From JADCCX01 sp031373545 (GTDB lineage: Bacteria; Pseudomonadota; Alphaproteobacteria; Rhizobiales; Beijerinckiaceae), in assembly GCA_031373545.1 (NCBI GenBank), contig JANMMT010000029.1, positions 15,542-79,541 of the forward strand: DNA of 64,000 nucleotides, written 5' to 3'. The notes below the pieces were generated by a model that was not told where the DNA came from, did no database searches, and saw only the letters and a program-made list of their open reading frames with translations. The position numbers and the translations under genes are program-made. Positions 23,379 through 32,277 of this stretch are shown here, in pieces. How positions within the stretch are numbered: the stretch's first letter is position 1; every line of letters starts with the position of its first letter.

Positions 23379-24383
23379 ATGGCGTCTTCATCCACCTCCT
23401 TTGGCTCAGCCGACACGTTTCTGGCCTCGGATCTCTGGCGCAGCCGAGACCTAATGGGTGCGTTTAGCCGCGATGTGAGCTTGCCCAGCCCCGCCCAGGT
23501 GCAACGCCAGCAGGTTTCGCTGTTCCAGAGCTCACAGTTCTCGCGGTCCGCGATGAACGTCTCGGGACTGTTCGCAACCCGCGAAAGCGGCTCCGAGGCA
23601 CCGCGCGTTCTTACCGGATTCAAGGCCAGTGCCGCCGCCGACCGCACCGCCCGCGAGGCGTGGCAGCCTTCCTCCGGCGACCGGGCGCCGGCTCTGGACG
23701 GCAAGCCGGGTTATACGGACCTTTCACGCACACTCGATCAGGCCCGCGCAGATGGCCGCCCCGTCATCGCCACATACGGCGAGATCATTTTTCTGGGCGA
23801 CAAGGGCGTCGATGCGCGCATGCAGCAGCGCGATGTCACGAACGCCATCGCCGCCATGGAAAAATCCTCCACAGGCCGCAGGCTGCTACGTGACCTCGCC
23901 GGGTCAAAGGGCCTTCCCGTGGTCGTTCAGCTCAACAACAACCGCGAGAACGAGGCGACCCGTGCCGAGAGCTCGGGACTGGGCCGCCCTGACGGCAAAG
24001 GTGGCTTGAACCCACTCAATGCGCGCAACTTCGATGACGTGAAATGGGATCCGACGACGGCTTTCGTCGGCACGAACGGCATTTCTCCGCCGTGGGTTGT
24101 GCTGGCCCATGAGTTGCGCCACGCCCAGCAATTTGCCGAAGAGCGTTCCAAGACACGCACACGCGCCAATCCCGATGGGCGGATCGTCGACAACACCAAC
24201 CTCGTCGCGGACCGTGATGGAAACGGCGTGCGCGATATCGAGGACAATGCGGTCAGCATCGAGCGCAGGATCATGCTGCAGGTCGGCCTGACGCCCGCGC
24301 GCCGGACCTATGGTGATCCGCTGCGCGCGATCGAGGTCAACGGGGCCACCGCGATGTCTGCGCTGGACAATGCATTTAGCTGA
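23379..24383 (+). CDS. M91-like zinc metalloprotease (effector-type), paralog 2
   Basis: The 334-residue protein is a paralog of its upstream neighbour, with colinear motifs: TYGEIIFLG, SSTGRRLLRDL, VKWDPTTAF, LAHELRHAQQF (H244, E245, H248), RDIEDNAVSIERRI (E295 as likely third zinc ligand) and LTPARRTYGD. The catalytic domain (about 100-315) is conserved, while the N-terminal 100 residues are Ser/Gln-rich and quite different. The gene has its own upstream region of 154 bases with an inverted repeat at the start codon. Duplication with N-terminal divergence suggests separate delivery or targets (inference). Confidence 0.72.
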   Translation: MASSSTSFGSADTFLASDLWRSRDLMGAFSRDVSLPSPAQVQRQQVSLFQSSQFSRSAMNVSGLFATRESGSEAPRVLTGFKASAAADRTAREAWQPSSGDRAPALDGKPGYTDLSRTLDQARADGRPVIATYGEIIFLGDKGVDARMQQRDVTNAIAAMEKSSTGRRLLRDLAGSKGLPVVVQLNNNRENEATRAESSGLGRPDGKGGLNPLNARNFDDVKWDPTTAFVGTNGISPPWVVLAHELRHAQQFAEERSKTRTRANPDGRIVDNTNLVADRDGNGVRDIEDNAVSIERRIMLQVGLTPARRTYGDPLRAIEVNGATAMSALDNAFS

Positions 24384-24412
24384 CCTTGCGCATCGGCGAC
24401 GCTTGAAGAACC

Positions 24413-25918
24413 ATGCAGGTGCGTTGCATGATCTGCCGCATGACCAAGCTGCTGCATTTTCCCGAATCGCCCAAGACCGATATCCAGTTCTTTCCAACGG
24501 CCGCCGCTGCAGTGGCGCATCTGACCGAGTTGTACGAGGCGGCGACGGGGCACCTGCGCGCGGCCTTTGATCGATTCATCAAGGGGAATCGGCCAGCCAA
24601 CCACGTGCGAGCCTATTATCCCTATGTGGCGGTGACCATTCCTGGCTATCCGCAGATCGACAGCCGCCTCTCCTACGGATTTCTCGGCCAGCCCGGGCGG
24701 TATTCCACCACGATCACGCGGCCCGACATCTTCGAGAGCTATCTTACGCAGCAGCTGTCCCTCATTCTCGCCAACCACGCGTGTCCGATCGAGATCGGGT
24801 ATTCGGACGTGCCGATGCCCGTGCATTTCGCGTTTCCGGTCGGCATGCATGTGGAAGGTACGATGGGCCGCGATTTCGACATCTGGCTGCGCGATGCCTT
24901 CGATGTGCCTGACCTTGGCGTGATGGACGACGCCATCGTCAACGGCAGCCCATTGCCGCAAACGGGGGCCGAGCCGCTGGCCTATTTCACCGCGCCGCGC
25001 ACCGATTATTCGCTGCAAAGGCTGGCGCATTACACCGGCACGCAGCCGGAGCATTTCCAGAATTTCGTGCTCTTCACCAACTACCAGTTCTACATCGATG
25101 CCTTCATCGTCCACGGGCGGCAGCAGATCGCGGCGCGGGCCGAGGGATACGAGGCCTTCGTGGAGCCGGGCAACATCATCACGCAGTCAGGCGAAACAAC
25201 CGGCACGGGGACGCCCCTGCCCCGCATGCCGCAGATGGCGGCGTATCACCTCAAAGCCCCCGGGCACGCCGGCATCACGATGGTCAACATCGGCGTGGGG
25301 CCATCCAACGCCAAGACGATCACCGACCACATCGCCGTGCTGCGCCCCCATGCCTGGCTGATGCTGGGCCACTGCGCCGGCCTGCGCGGCTCGCAGCGCC
25401 TCGGCGACTACGTGCTGGCCCATGCCTAGGTGCGCGAGGACCATGTGTTGGATGCGGATCTGCCGGTGTGGGTGCCCATTCCCGCACTGGCCGAAGTGCA
25501 GGTGGCGCTGGAGGAAGCCGTCGCGGATGTCACCGGCCTGCCCGGCTACGAGGTCAAGACCGTGATGCGCACGGGCACCGTCGTCACCATCGACAACCGC
25601 AACTGGGAGCTGCGCGGCCAGGCGGAGCTGGACGAAAAATTCCGCCAGTCGCGTGCCATCGCGCTTGACATGGAGAGTGCCACCATTGCCGCCAACGGCT
25701 ATCGCTTTCGCGTGCCCTACGGCACGCTGCTGTGTGTCTCGGACAAGCCGCTGCACGGTGAGCTCAAACTGCCCGGCATGGCCTCGGCCTTCTACCGCCG
25801 CCAGGTGGACCAACACCTCGCCATCGGCCTGCGCACGCTGGAAAAACTGCGCGCGCTCAAGCCGGCGCAGCTCCATTCGCGCAAGCTGCGCAGCTTCAGC
25901 GAAGTGGCGTTTCAGTAG
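24413..25918 (+). pseudogene. amn: AMP nucleosidase gene interrupted by an in-frame TAG
   Basis: AMP nucleosidase splits AMP into adenine and ribose 5-phosphate. The frame encodes an almost complete Amn of about 500 residues: an N-terminal regulatory domain (FLGQPGRYSTTITRPD) and a C-terminal phosphorylase-like domain (ALDMESATIAANGYRF, VSDKPLHGELKLPG). A TAG at 25427-25429 stops it after residue 338, between GDYVLAHA and VREDHVLD, where E. coli Amn has tyrosine. Reading continues in the same frame to 25918 with no other defect. Without readthrough the product loses the MES catalytic region. A GTG directly after the TAG could allow restart. ATG at 24440 is an alternative start. Confidence 0.85.
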
Positions 25919-26045
25919 GGCGTTGGCGCGCGGGCTTGGCGGCTGCATTCGCCGTTGATCGCCAGCGCGCGGCGTCCTATGCCCACGACCAGATCTTTCT
26001 CGTCCCGCGCGCCCGCGCATGGGACCCTACCTCAGAGTTCGCACC

Positions 26046-28487
26046 ATGAAATTCACGCTCGCCTGGCTCAAGGACCATCTCGAAACCGATGATCCGGTCG
26101 AGCGCATTGCCGACACGCTGACCCGCATTGGCTTGGAGGTCGAAGCGCTGGATGATCCGGCAGCCAAGCTCAGCGGATTCACCATCGCGCATGTGATCGA
26201 GGCCAGGCCTCACCCCAATGCGGACCGTCTGCGCGTCTGCCTGGTGGACACGGGCAGCGGAAATCCCGTGCAGGTGGTCTGCGGGGCACCCAACGCCCGC
26301 ACCGGCATGAAGAGCGTGTTCTCCCCGCCCGGCACCTACATTCCCGGCAAGGACATCACGCTCGGCAAAGGCGTGATCCGCGGCGTGGAGTCGGGCGGCA
26401 TGCTGTGCTCGGCGGCGGAACTGCAGCTTTCGGATGATCACGACGGCATCATCGATCTCCCGGCGGATGCGCCTGTCGGCGTGCCCTACACGCAGTGGCT
26501 GGCAGCCTCCGGCATGACAGCGCTCGACCCCGTGATCGAAATCAACCTCACGCCGAACCGGCCCGACTGCACCTCCATCCATGGCATCGCGCGCGATCTG
26601 GCGGCGGCTGGCAGCGGCAGGCTCAAGGGCGGCGAGCCCAAGGGCATCCATGGCCAGTTCGATTGCCCTGTCGGGGTGAAGCTCGATCTGCCGGCGGAAC
26701 AAGCGTTTCTTGCCCCCGCCTTTGCCTTGCGGCTGGTGCGCGGCGTCAAGAATGGCCCCTCGCCCGCTTGGATGCAGGCGCGGTTGAAGGCCATCGGCCT
26801 GCGCCCCATCAACGCGCTGGTGGACATCACCAACTACATGACCTTTGATCGCGGCCGCCCGCTCCATGTGTTTGACGCAGACAAGGTGAAGGGCCACCTT
26901 GTGGTGCGCCGCGCGGCCAATTGCGAACAGGTGACGGGTCTTGACGGCAAGACCTATACGCTCGACGCGGGCATGATGGTGATCGCCGATGACAACGGCG
27001 TGGAATCCATCGCCGGGATCATGGGTGGCGCGGCATCCGGCTGCGATGACAGCACGGTCAATGTGCTCATTGAATCCGCGCTGTGGGATGCGCCCAACAT
27101 CGCACAGACCGGGCGCAAGCTGGGCATCATCACCGATGCACGCTATCGTTTTGAACGGGGCGTGGACCCGGCCTTCATGATTCCGGGCTGCGAATTGGCC
27201 ACTCAGATGGTGATGCAACTGTGCGGCGGCGTTCCTTCCCATCTCGTCATCGCCGGCGATGTGCCGACCCATGACCGCATCATCGATTTTCCCTGGAGTG
27301 AAACGCGCCGCCTCACGGGCCTTGACCTGCGCCCCTCCGAGCAGAAAGCCGTGCTGAACGCGCTCGGCTTCTGGGTCTCAGGCAAGGATGACCATGTGAA
27401 AGTGGCGCCGCCCTCGTGGCGTCTGGATGTGGAGGGCAAGGCCGATCTGGTGGAGGAAATCATCCGAATCACGGGCCTCGAGCGCATCACGCCGCACCCG
27501 TTGCCACCGCAAACCGCCGTCAATGGCCCCGTGCTGACGTTGCTGCAAAAGCGCACACGCCTGGCGAAGCGCACGCTGGCCGCACGCGGCATGATGGAGG
27601 CGGTGACCTGGTCGTTCATCTCGTCCGAGCAGGCCCGACTTTTCGGCCGCAGCGAGGCGGCGGCCCCGCGCCTCAAGCTCGCCAACCCGATCGCTTCCGA
27701 TCTGTCCGACATGCGGCCCTCGCTGCTGCCGGGCCTGCTCACGGCGGCCCAGCGCAATGTGGACCGCGGCACGGGCGATCTCGCGCTGTTTGAGGTGGGC
27801 CAGATTTTTCAAGGCGACGGCGAGACCGAGCAGAAGATCGTGGCGACCGGCCTGCGGCGCGGCCTGGCTTCAGCTGCCGGAACGGGCCGCCACTGGACGG
27901 GCAACGCTGCGGCTGATGTGTTCGACGCCAAAGCGGATGCGCTGGCGCTGCTGGCCAGCCTCGGCGTGCCCACCGGGGGCTTGCAGGTGGTGGAAGGCGG
28001 CCCCGCTTTCCTGCATCCGGGCCGCTCGGCGACGCTGCAGTTCGGTCCCAATGGTGGCATCGGGTGCTTTGGCGAGTTGCATCCCGCCACGTTGAAGGCG
28101 CTGGGGGTCGATGGCCCCGTCGTGGCCTTTGAAATCATGCTCGATGCCCTGCCTGCCCCCAAAGCCAAGGCGACGAAGATGAAACCCAAGCTGGAACTCT
28201 CCAGTCTGCAACCCCTGGTACGCGATTTCGCCTTTCTGGTGGACCGGACCATACGGGCCGATGATGTGCTCAAAGCGGCGCGGGGCGCTGAACGCGCGCT
28301 CATTGGGGATGTGCGGCTGTTCGATATCTATGAGGGCAAGGGCGTCATGCCTGGCCAGAAATCGCTGGGTGTTGAAGTGACCCTCGTGCCCAAAGACAAG
28401 ACGCTGACGGATGGGGAAATCGAGGCCATTGCCGCCCGCATCGTGGCGGAAGTGGCGAAGAAAATCGGCGCGACGTTGAGGGGCTGA
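26046..28487 (+). CDS. pheT: Phenylalanyl-tRNA synthetase beta subunit PheT
   Basis: PheT forms the alpha2-beta2 enzyme with PheS and provides editing and tRNA-binding domains. The 813-residue protein has the EMAP/OB tRNA-binding domain (ARPHPNADRLRVCLVD, residues about 40-150), the B3/B4 editing region (INALVDITNYMTFDRGRPLH), B5, the catalytic-like core (NPIASDLSDMRPSLLPGLL), and the C-terminal anticodon-binding FDX-ACB domain. ATG at 26046 gives the family start MKFTLAWLKDHL. pheS is not adjacent but on the other strand about 3.8 kb away. Confidence 0.98.
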   Translation: MKFTLAWLKDHLETDDPVERIADTLTRIGLEVEALDDPAAKLSGFTIAHVIEARPHPNADRLRVCLVDTGSGNPVQVVCGAPNARTGMKSVFSPPGTYIPGKDITLGKGVIRGVESGGMLCSAAELQLSDDHDGIIDLPADAPVGVPYTQWLAASGMTALDPVIEINLTPNRPDCTSIHGIARDLAAAGSGRLKGGEPKGIHGQFDCPVGVKLDLPAEQAFLAPAFALRLVRGVKNGPSPAWMQARLKAIGLRPINALVDITNYMTFDRGRPLHVFDADKVKGHLVVRRAANCEQVTGLDGKTYTLDAGMMVIADDNGVESIAGIMGGAASGCDDSTVNVLIESALWDAPNIAQTGRKLGIITDARYRFERGVDPAFMIPGCELATQMVMQLCGGVPSHLVIAGDVPTHDRIIDFPWSETRRLTGLDLRPSEQKAVLNALGFWVSGKDDHVKVAPPSWRLDVEGKADLVEEIIRITGLERITPHPLPPQTAVNGPVLTLLQKRTRLAKRTLAARGMMEAVTWSFISSEQARLFGRSEAAAPRLKLANPIASDLSDMRPSLLPGLLTAAQRNVDRGTGDLALFEVGQIFQGDGETEQKIVATGLRRGLASAAGTGRHWTGNAAADVFDAKADALALLASLGVPTGGLQVVEGGPAFLHPGRSATLQFGPNGGIGCFGELHPATLKALGVDGPVVAFEIMLDALPAPKAKATKMKPKLELSSLQPLVRDFAFLVDRTIRADDVLKAARGAERALIGDVRLFDIYEGKGVMPGQKSLGVEVTLVPKDKTLTDGEIEAIAARIVAEVAKKIGATLRG

Positions 28488-28488
28488 T

Positions 28489-29607
28489 TCACAGCGTTTC
28501 GAGCAACCGTGCCATCAACTCGGCACGGGGGCCAAGCGACGAGACATAGCAATGCTCGTGCAGCGTGTGTGCGCCGTCACCGTCACAGCCCAGCCCATCC
28601 AGGGTGGCCGCGCCCAGTGCAGCGGTGAAATTGCCGTCCGATCCACCGCCGGTCATGGTGGTTTCAACCAGATCCAGACCAAACGCTGCCGCCACCTTCA
28701 CGGCATGCGCATACAGCCCCGCATTGGCGGGCGTTCTGGGCATGGGCGGGCGGTTCATGCCACCCGTGATCATCAGCTTCACGTCCGGATCATGAGGCTG
28801 CAAGCTGCGGATCATGTCGGCGAAAAAGGCACCATCCTCGGCGTTCGTGACGCGCAGATCGATGGAGAACCAGCAATCCTTGGGGATGACATTGGCCGCC
28901 GTGCCGCCGCGAATTTCAGCCACCGTCGTGGTCACGCCGCGCGGATAATCGGTCAGCCCCTCGATGAAGGTGATCTGCCGCGCCGCCTCGCGGATGGCGT
29001 TGCGCCCATCGGCATGACGCGAACCCGAATGAGCGGGGCGGCCCTCCAGCCTGGCTTCAAACCGCCCGACACCCTTGCGTGCCGTGACGATGCGTCCGCC
29101 GTCGCGCGCGGGCTCCGTCACCAGCACGGCTGCGGCGCGCCGACCCTCGGCCTCGATCAGCGCACGCGTGGTGGGGCTGCCGATCTCTTCGTCCGGGGTG
29201 AACAAATAGACCACGGGACGTGTCAGCCCACCGGACGCAACAACATGCCGGAAGGACGCGGCGGCCAGATACGCCCCGCCTTTCATGTCGTAGATGCCGG
29301 GGCCATAGAGCTTGTCCCCGTCGCGGCGGATCGGCAGGTCGCGTGTCAGCGTCCCGATCGGATGCACCGTATCCACATGGGACATCATCAGAATGGGTGC
29401 TTGGCCGTTGGAAGGCCCGGCGGTGATTTTCAGCGTGTCGCCAAGGCCATCGCGGCCCGCGATGCGCTCGATGTCCACGGCGCATCCGGCAAAGAACCCC
29501 ATGACATGGTCCTGCATGCGGTTGACGGCGGCAGCATCATGAGAGGGGCTTTCCTCCGCCACCCAGGCCGAAAGACCTGCTGTCATTGCCTCGCTGTCGA
29601 ACCGCAT
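28489..29607 (-). CDS. M20 family metallopeptidase (carboxypeptidase G2-like)
   Basis: The 372-residue enzyme has the dinuclear zinc signature of the M20 family: MMSHVDTVHP, YDMKGGAYLA, FTPDEEIGSP (catalytic Glu and ligand), VTEPARDGG, and the late GGGSDGNFTAALG with a C-terminal H in TLHEHCYV. A lid domain (about 175-285) interrupts the catalytic domain. Closest in pattern to glutamate carboxypeptidases that remove C-terminal glutamate; the substrate is not certain. No signal peptide is seen. It converges with pheT, one base between stops. Confidence 0.88.
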   Translation of the reverse strand: MRFDSEAMTAGLSAWVAEESPSHDAAAVNRMQDHVMGFFAGCAVDIERIAGRDGLGDTLKITAGPSNGQAPILMMSHVDTVHPIGTLTRDLPIRRDGDKLYGPGIYDMKGGAYLAAASFRHVVASGGLTRPVVYLFTPDEEIGSPTTRALIEAEGRRAAAVLVTEPARDGGRIVTARKGVGRFEARLEGRPAHSGSRHADGRNAIREAARQITFIEGLTDYPRGVTTTVAEIRGGTAANVIPKDCWFSIDLRVTNAEDGAFFADMIRSLQPHDPDVKLMITGGMNRPPMPRTPANAGLYAHAVKVAAAFGLDLVETTMTGGGSDGNFTAALGAATLDGLGCDGDGAHTLHEHCYVSSLGPRAELMARLLETL

Positions 29608-29619
29608 CAGGTCTGCTCC

Positions 29620-30108
29620 TCAGAATGGAATATCATCATCCATGTCGTTGCGACCACCGGCTGGTGCAGGGCGGCGCTCCATGGGGGCGGAGCGGCCAAA
29701 ATCACCGGCGCTTGAGCGATCATCCATGGCAGGAGCGTCACGCCCCCCGCCTTCACCACGCCCGTCAAGCAGGGTCATTTCACCACGGTAGCGTTGCAGC
29801 ACCACTTCGGTCGTGTAGCGATCCTGCCCCGTCTTGTCCTGCCATTTGCGCGTTTGCAATGAGCCTTCGAGGTAAACCTTGCTGCCCTTGCGAAGATATT
29901 GCTCCGCGATCTTGGCCAGGCCGTCGTTGAAAATCACCACCGTGTGCCATTCGGTCTTTTCGCGGCGCTCGCCCGACTGCTTGTCCTTCCAGGTCTCGGA
30001 TGTGGCGATGCGCAAGTTGACGACGGGCTCGCCGCTGCCCATGCGCCTCACCTCCGGGTCCGCACCCAGATTGCCCACCAGAATCACCTTGTTCACACTG
30101 CCAGCCAT
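29620..30108 (-). CDS. ssb: Single-stranded DNA-binding protein SSB
   Basis: SSB coats single-stranded DNA in replication and repair. The 162-residue protein has the OB-fold start MAGSVNKVILVGNLGADPEV, the WHTVVIF and YLEGSLQTRKW strands, a glycine-rich flexible linker, and the conserved acidic tip DDDIPF that docks partner proteins. GTGGAGG precedes the ATG at 30108. A LexA-type box lies 114 bases upstream, so SOS control is likely. Confidence 0.97.
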   Translation of the reverse strand: MAGSVNKVILVGNLGADPEVRRMGSGEPVVNLRIATSETWKDKQSGERREKTEWHTVVIFNDGLAKIAEQYLRKGSKVYLEGSLQTRKWQDKTGQDRYTTEVVLQRYRGEMTLLDGRGEGGGRDAPAMDDRSSAGDFGRSAPMERRPAPAGGRNDMDDDIPF

Positions 30109-30221
30109 GATGGCCTCCACATTGGTCCTGAACCCACCATAGACGTCTTGGCAGCCCGTGGCGAACGCGGCGTCGCATTGTCCACACCGATGCGCGATGA
30201 TCTCGGCGCGGGCTCAATATT

Positions 30222-30236
30222 GTTCTTATTATGTTC
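30222..30236. promoter_or_regulatory. LexA (SOS) box, alphaproteobacterial type
   Basis: GTTCTTATTATGTTC is an exact match to the alphaproteobacterial SOS box GTTC-N7-GTTC. It lies 114 bases before ssb (minus strand) and about 97 bases before panC (plus strand). ssb is a known SOS gene, so it is the likely target. Confidence 0.85.
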
Positions 30237-30332
30237 CTGTCAAACGGTTTTTTCGCAAAGAGACCATGGCAAGGACGTTGCTGCGCTGCAAAAAATCACG
30301 CATGAAATTCACATAAAAATCGGGGTTAAGCG

Positions 30333-31196
30333 ATGCCGCAACGCGGACCGCACGGAATTGGTTTGGTCGAAACGGTCGAAGGCCTGCGAAAGCAGGTGGC
30401 GGCATGGCGGCGTGACGGCGCGCGCATCGCGCTGGTGCCCACCATGGGGGCGCTGCACGCAGGGCACATCAGCCTGGTCAAGATGGCGCGGCGGCGCGGT
30501 GCGAAGGTCATCGTCTCGATCTTCGTCAACCCGGCCCAGTTCGCGCCGACAGAGGATTTCTCGAAGTATCCGCGCACCTTCGATGCGGATTGCGCCCAGC
30601 TGGTCGAGGCCCATGCCGATACGGTCTATGCCCCCGGCGCAGCCGAGATTTATCCCGATGGGTTCGCCACCACCGTAACCCTTGGTGGCCCGGCCAAGGC
30701 GGGACTGGAGGATCGTTTTCGCCCCACGCATTTTGATGGTGTCGCGACGGTTGTGGCCAAGCTGCTGACCCAGTGCCGCCCGGATACCGCGATTTTCGGC
30801 GAGAAGGATTACCAGCAACTGCTCGTGATCAAGCAGATGGCGCGTGATCTCGACCTTGACGTCACCATCGCCGGGGCGCCCACCGTGCGCGAGAGGGGCG
30901 GCCTCGCGCTGTCGTCGCGCAATGTTTTCCTCTCGGACGCCGACCGCGCCGCCGCTGTGCTTTTGCCTGCCACGCTGAAGGGTGCCGCCTCAGAGGTGCG
31001 CGCGGGAGACAACATCGGCGTTGTGGAAGCGCGCGCGCTGCAAGCACTCGAAACAGGTGGCTTCGTTGTGGATTACGTGGCCGTGCGCAACGCCGCCACG
31101 CTGGCACCCGTCAACGGGCTGGCCGAAGGGCCGCTGCGCGTGCTGGCCGCTGCCAGGCTGGGAACGACCAGGCTCATCGACAACATGCCGGTATAG
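30333..31196 (+). CDS. panC: Pantothenate synthetase PanC
   Basis: PanC joins pantoate and beta-alanine with ATP to make pantothenate, the CoA precursor. The 287-residue protein has the nucleotide-binding motif PTMGALHAGHISL (HxGH), SIFVNPAQFAPTEDFSKYPR, FGEKDYQQL and ERGGLALSSRN, all in order. The ATG at 30333 gives a 20-residue lead before the family core. No panB is adjacent. The divergent neighbour is ssb. Confidence 0.97.
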   Translation: MPQRGPHGIGLVETVEGLRKQVAAWRRDGARIALVPTMGALHAGHISLVKMARRRGAKVIVSIFVNPAQFAPTEDFSKYPRTFDADCAQLVEAHADTVYAPGAAEIYPDGFATTVTLGGPAKAGLEDRFRPTHFDGVATVVAKLLTQCRPDTAIFGEKDYQQLLVIKQMARDLDLDVTIAGAPTVRERGGLALSSRNVFLSDADRAAAVLLPATLKGAASEVRAGDNIGVVEARALQALETGGFVVDYVAVRNAATLAPVNGLAEGPLRVLAAARLGTTRLIDNMPV

Positions 31197-31242
31197 GACA
31201 GGGCATGTAGGCGCGGCCCGAAAACCGCGCTAAAGCGCTTCG

Positions 31243-31782
31243 ATGCAACGCTCGTTCTACTTTCTCATCGTCGGTGGCATCCTCATGCTCTGGGTGGGGC
31301 AGAAGCTGCGCCTCGCCGTTCGCAGGCTTGGACTCAATGCCTCCGGAGGGCCGGCGCTCGACATGCGCCTGTTCGGCTACACCGCCCAGGAGGCCAAGCA
31401 TTATCTCGCGCTGCTGGGCGAAGAGGGGCGGCGCTATTACCTGCGGACCCAGACGCGGCTGGAGCTGCCCTTCATCATCGGATACGGCCTTACAGGCGCG
31501 GCCATGGGGGCATGGCTGTCGGCGGGGATTCATAAATCAGGCTGGTCACTCGCCTCCTGGGTGCCGCTGATCGGCGGCTTGCTGGTGGCGGCGGGCGCGG
31601 TGGTGGACCTGGACGAGGGCCAGGCCATCCGCAAATTGATCCGCGCCTTTCCGAGGCTGGATGAGGCCGCCGTGGCGCGCAGCGCAGGCAAGACACGGCT
31701 CAAATTCGCGCTGCTGTTTGTAGGTGCCGTGCTGGTGCTGGCCGGTATTGTGGTGGCGGGCGCAGCGTATTTGAAGAGCTGA
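31243..31782 (+). CDS. Predicted membrane protein with four helices
   Basis: I do not recognise this 179-residue protein. Hydrophobic segments lie near residues 4-18, 75-95, 105-122 and 152-175. The soluble stretch between the first two contains LFGYTAQEAKHYLALLGEEGRRYYLRTQTRLELP, a pattern seen in small inner-membrane proteins of unknown role. It follows panC by 46 bases and may share its transcript. Confidence 0.7.
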   Translation: MQRSFYFLIVGGILMLWVGQKLRLAVRRLGLNASGGPALDMRLFGYTAQEAKHYLALLGEEGRRYYLRTQTRLELPFIIGYGLTGAAMGAWLSAGIHKSGWSLASWVPLIGGLLVAAGAVVDLDEGQAIRKLIRAFPRLDEAAVARSAGKTRLKFALLFVGAVLVLAGIVVAGAAYLKS

Positions 31783-31792
31783 GGCTCCCTGA

Positions 31793-31889
31793 CATTCCGG
31801 GGCCGCGTAATCGGAGCCCGGAATCCAGATTTGCAGGGCTATGAGAAAAAGACTGGATTCCGGGCCTCGCCTTCCGCGATCCCGGAATG
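31793..31889. repeat. Palindromic intergenic repeat (CCGGAATCCAG type)
   Basis: CATTCCGGG (31793-31801) pairs with CCCGGAATG (31881-31889), and inside them GCCCGGAATCCAG (31816-31828) is a perfect inverted copy of CTGGATTCCGGGC (31853-31865). Repeats of this kind are scattered between genes in Bradyrhizobium-like genomes (from memory). Confidence 0.8.
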
Positions 31890-31926
31890 ACACCAAGGAA
31901 ATGCCTTCAAGCACCTTCCAGTCGGC

Positions 31927-32133
31927 TCACTCTTTGGTGAGGGCCGCGGCCTTGTGGACCACACGTTTGCCTTCGTCGGTTTCGACAACGAATTGTGGAT
32001 TTTCCTTGGAGGCCGCGGCTTTGTGACCCTTGATCTGGACCGGTTTGGTCACCTTCTTGATGACCTTGCCATGGGCTTCCCCACCCGCGCTTTTCCAACT
32101 GACCGCATCACCGCTTCGAGGTTCTTTCGCCAT
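31927..32133 (-). CDS. HVA1/Tudor-domain small protein (DUF2945)
   Basis: This 68-residue basic protein matches the 'hypervirulence associated' Tudor-like family: GDAVSWKSAGGEAHGKVIKK, then VQIKGHKAAASKENPQFVVE and VVHKAAALTKE. Despite the family name, bacterial members are widespread soil-bacterial proteins without known function; the Tudor-like fold suggests binding to nucleic acid or protein. ATG at 32133 is chosen as family start. Lies downstream of pheS on the same strand, 144 bases away. Confidence 0.85.
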   Translation of the reverse strand: MAKEPRSGDAVSWKSAGGEAHGKVIKKVTKPVQIKGHKAAASKENPQFVVETDEGKRVVHKAAALTKE

Positions 32134-32277
32134 ATACTGAACTCCGTGTCCCGGCATGCACAACATCCGTCAAGCCCATGGGTTCCCTCCTGACACCATG
32201 AGCCGAAATGTCGATCAGACCGTGAAATCGGCCTTTTTCCGGCACATGGCAGCCGTTGCGGAGCCCCATGCTTTGCA

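Noticed and set aside
22205..25918. Classical anti-phage defence island around the M91 pair
   Set aside because: No helicase, nuclease, cyclase, TIR or other defence-type domains lie beside the pair; the next gene is a metabolic AMP nucleosidase. NAD/AMP-depletion defence is not supported.
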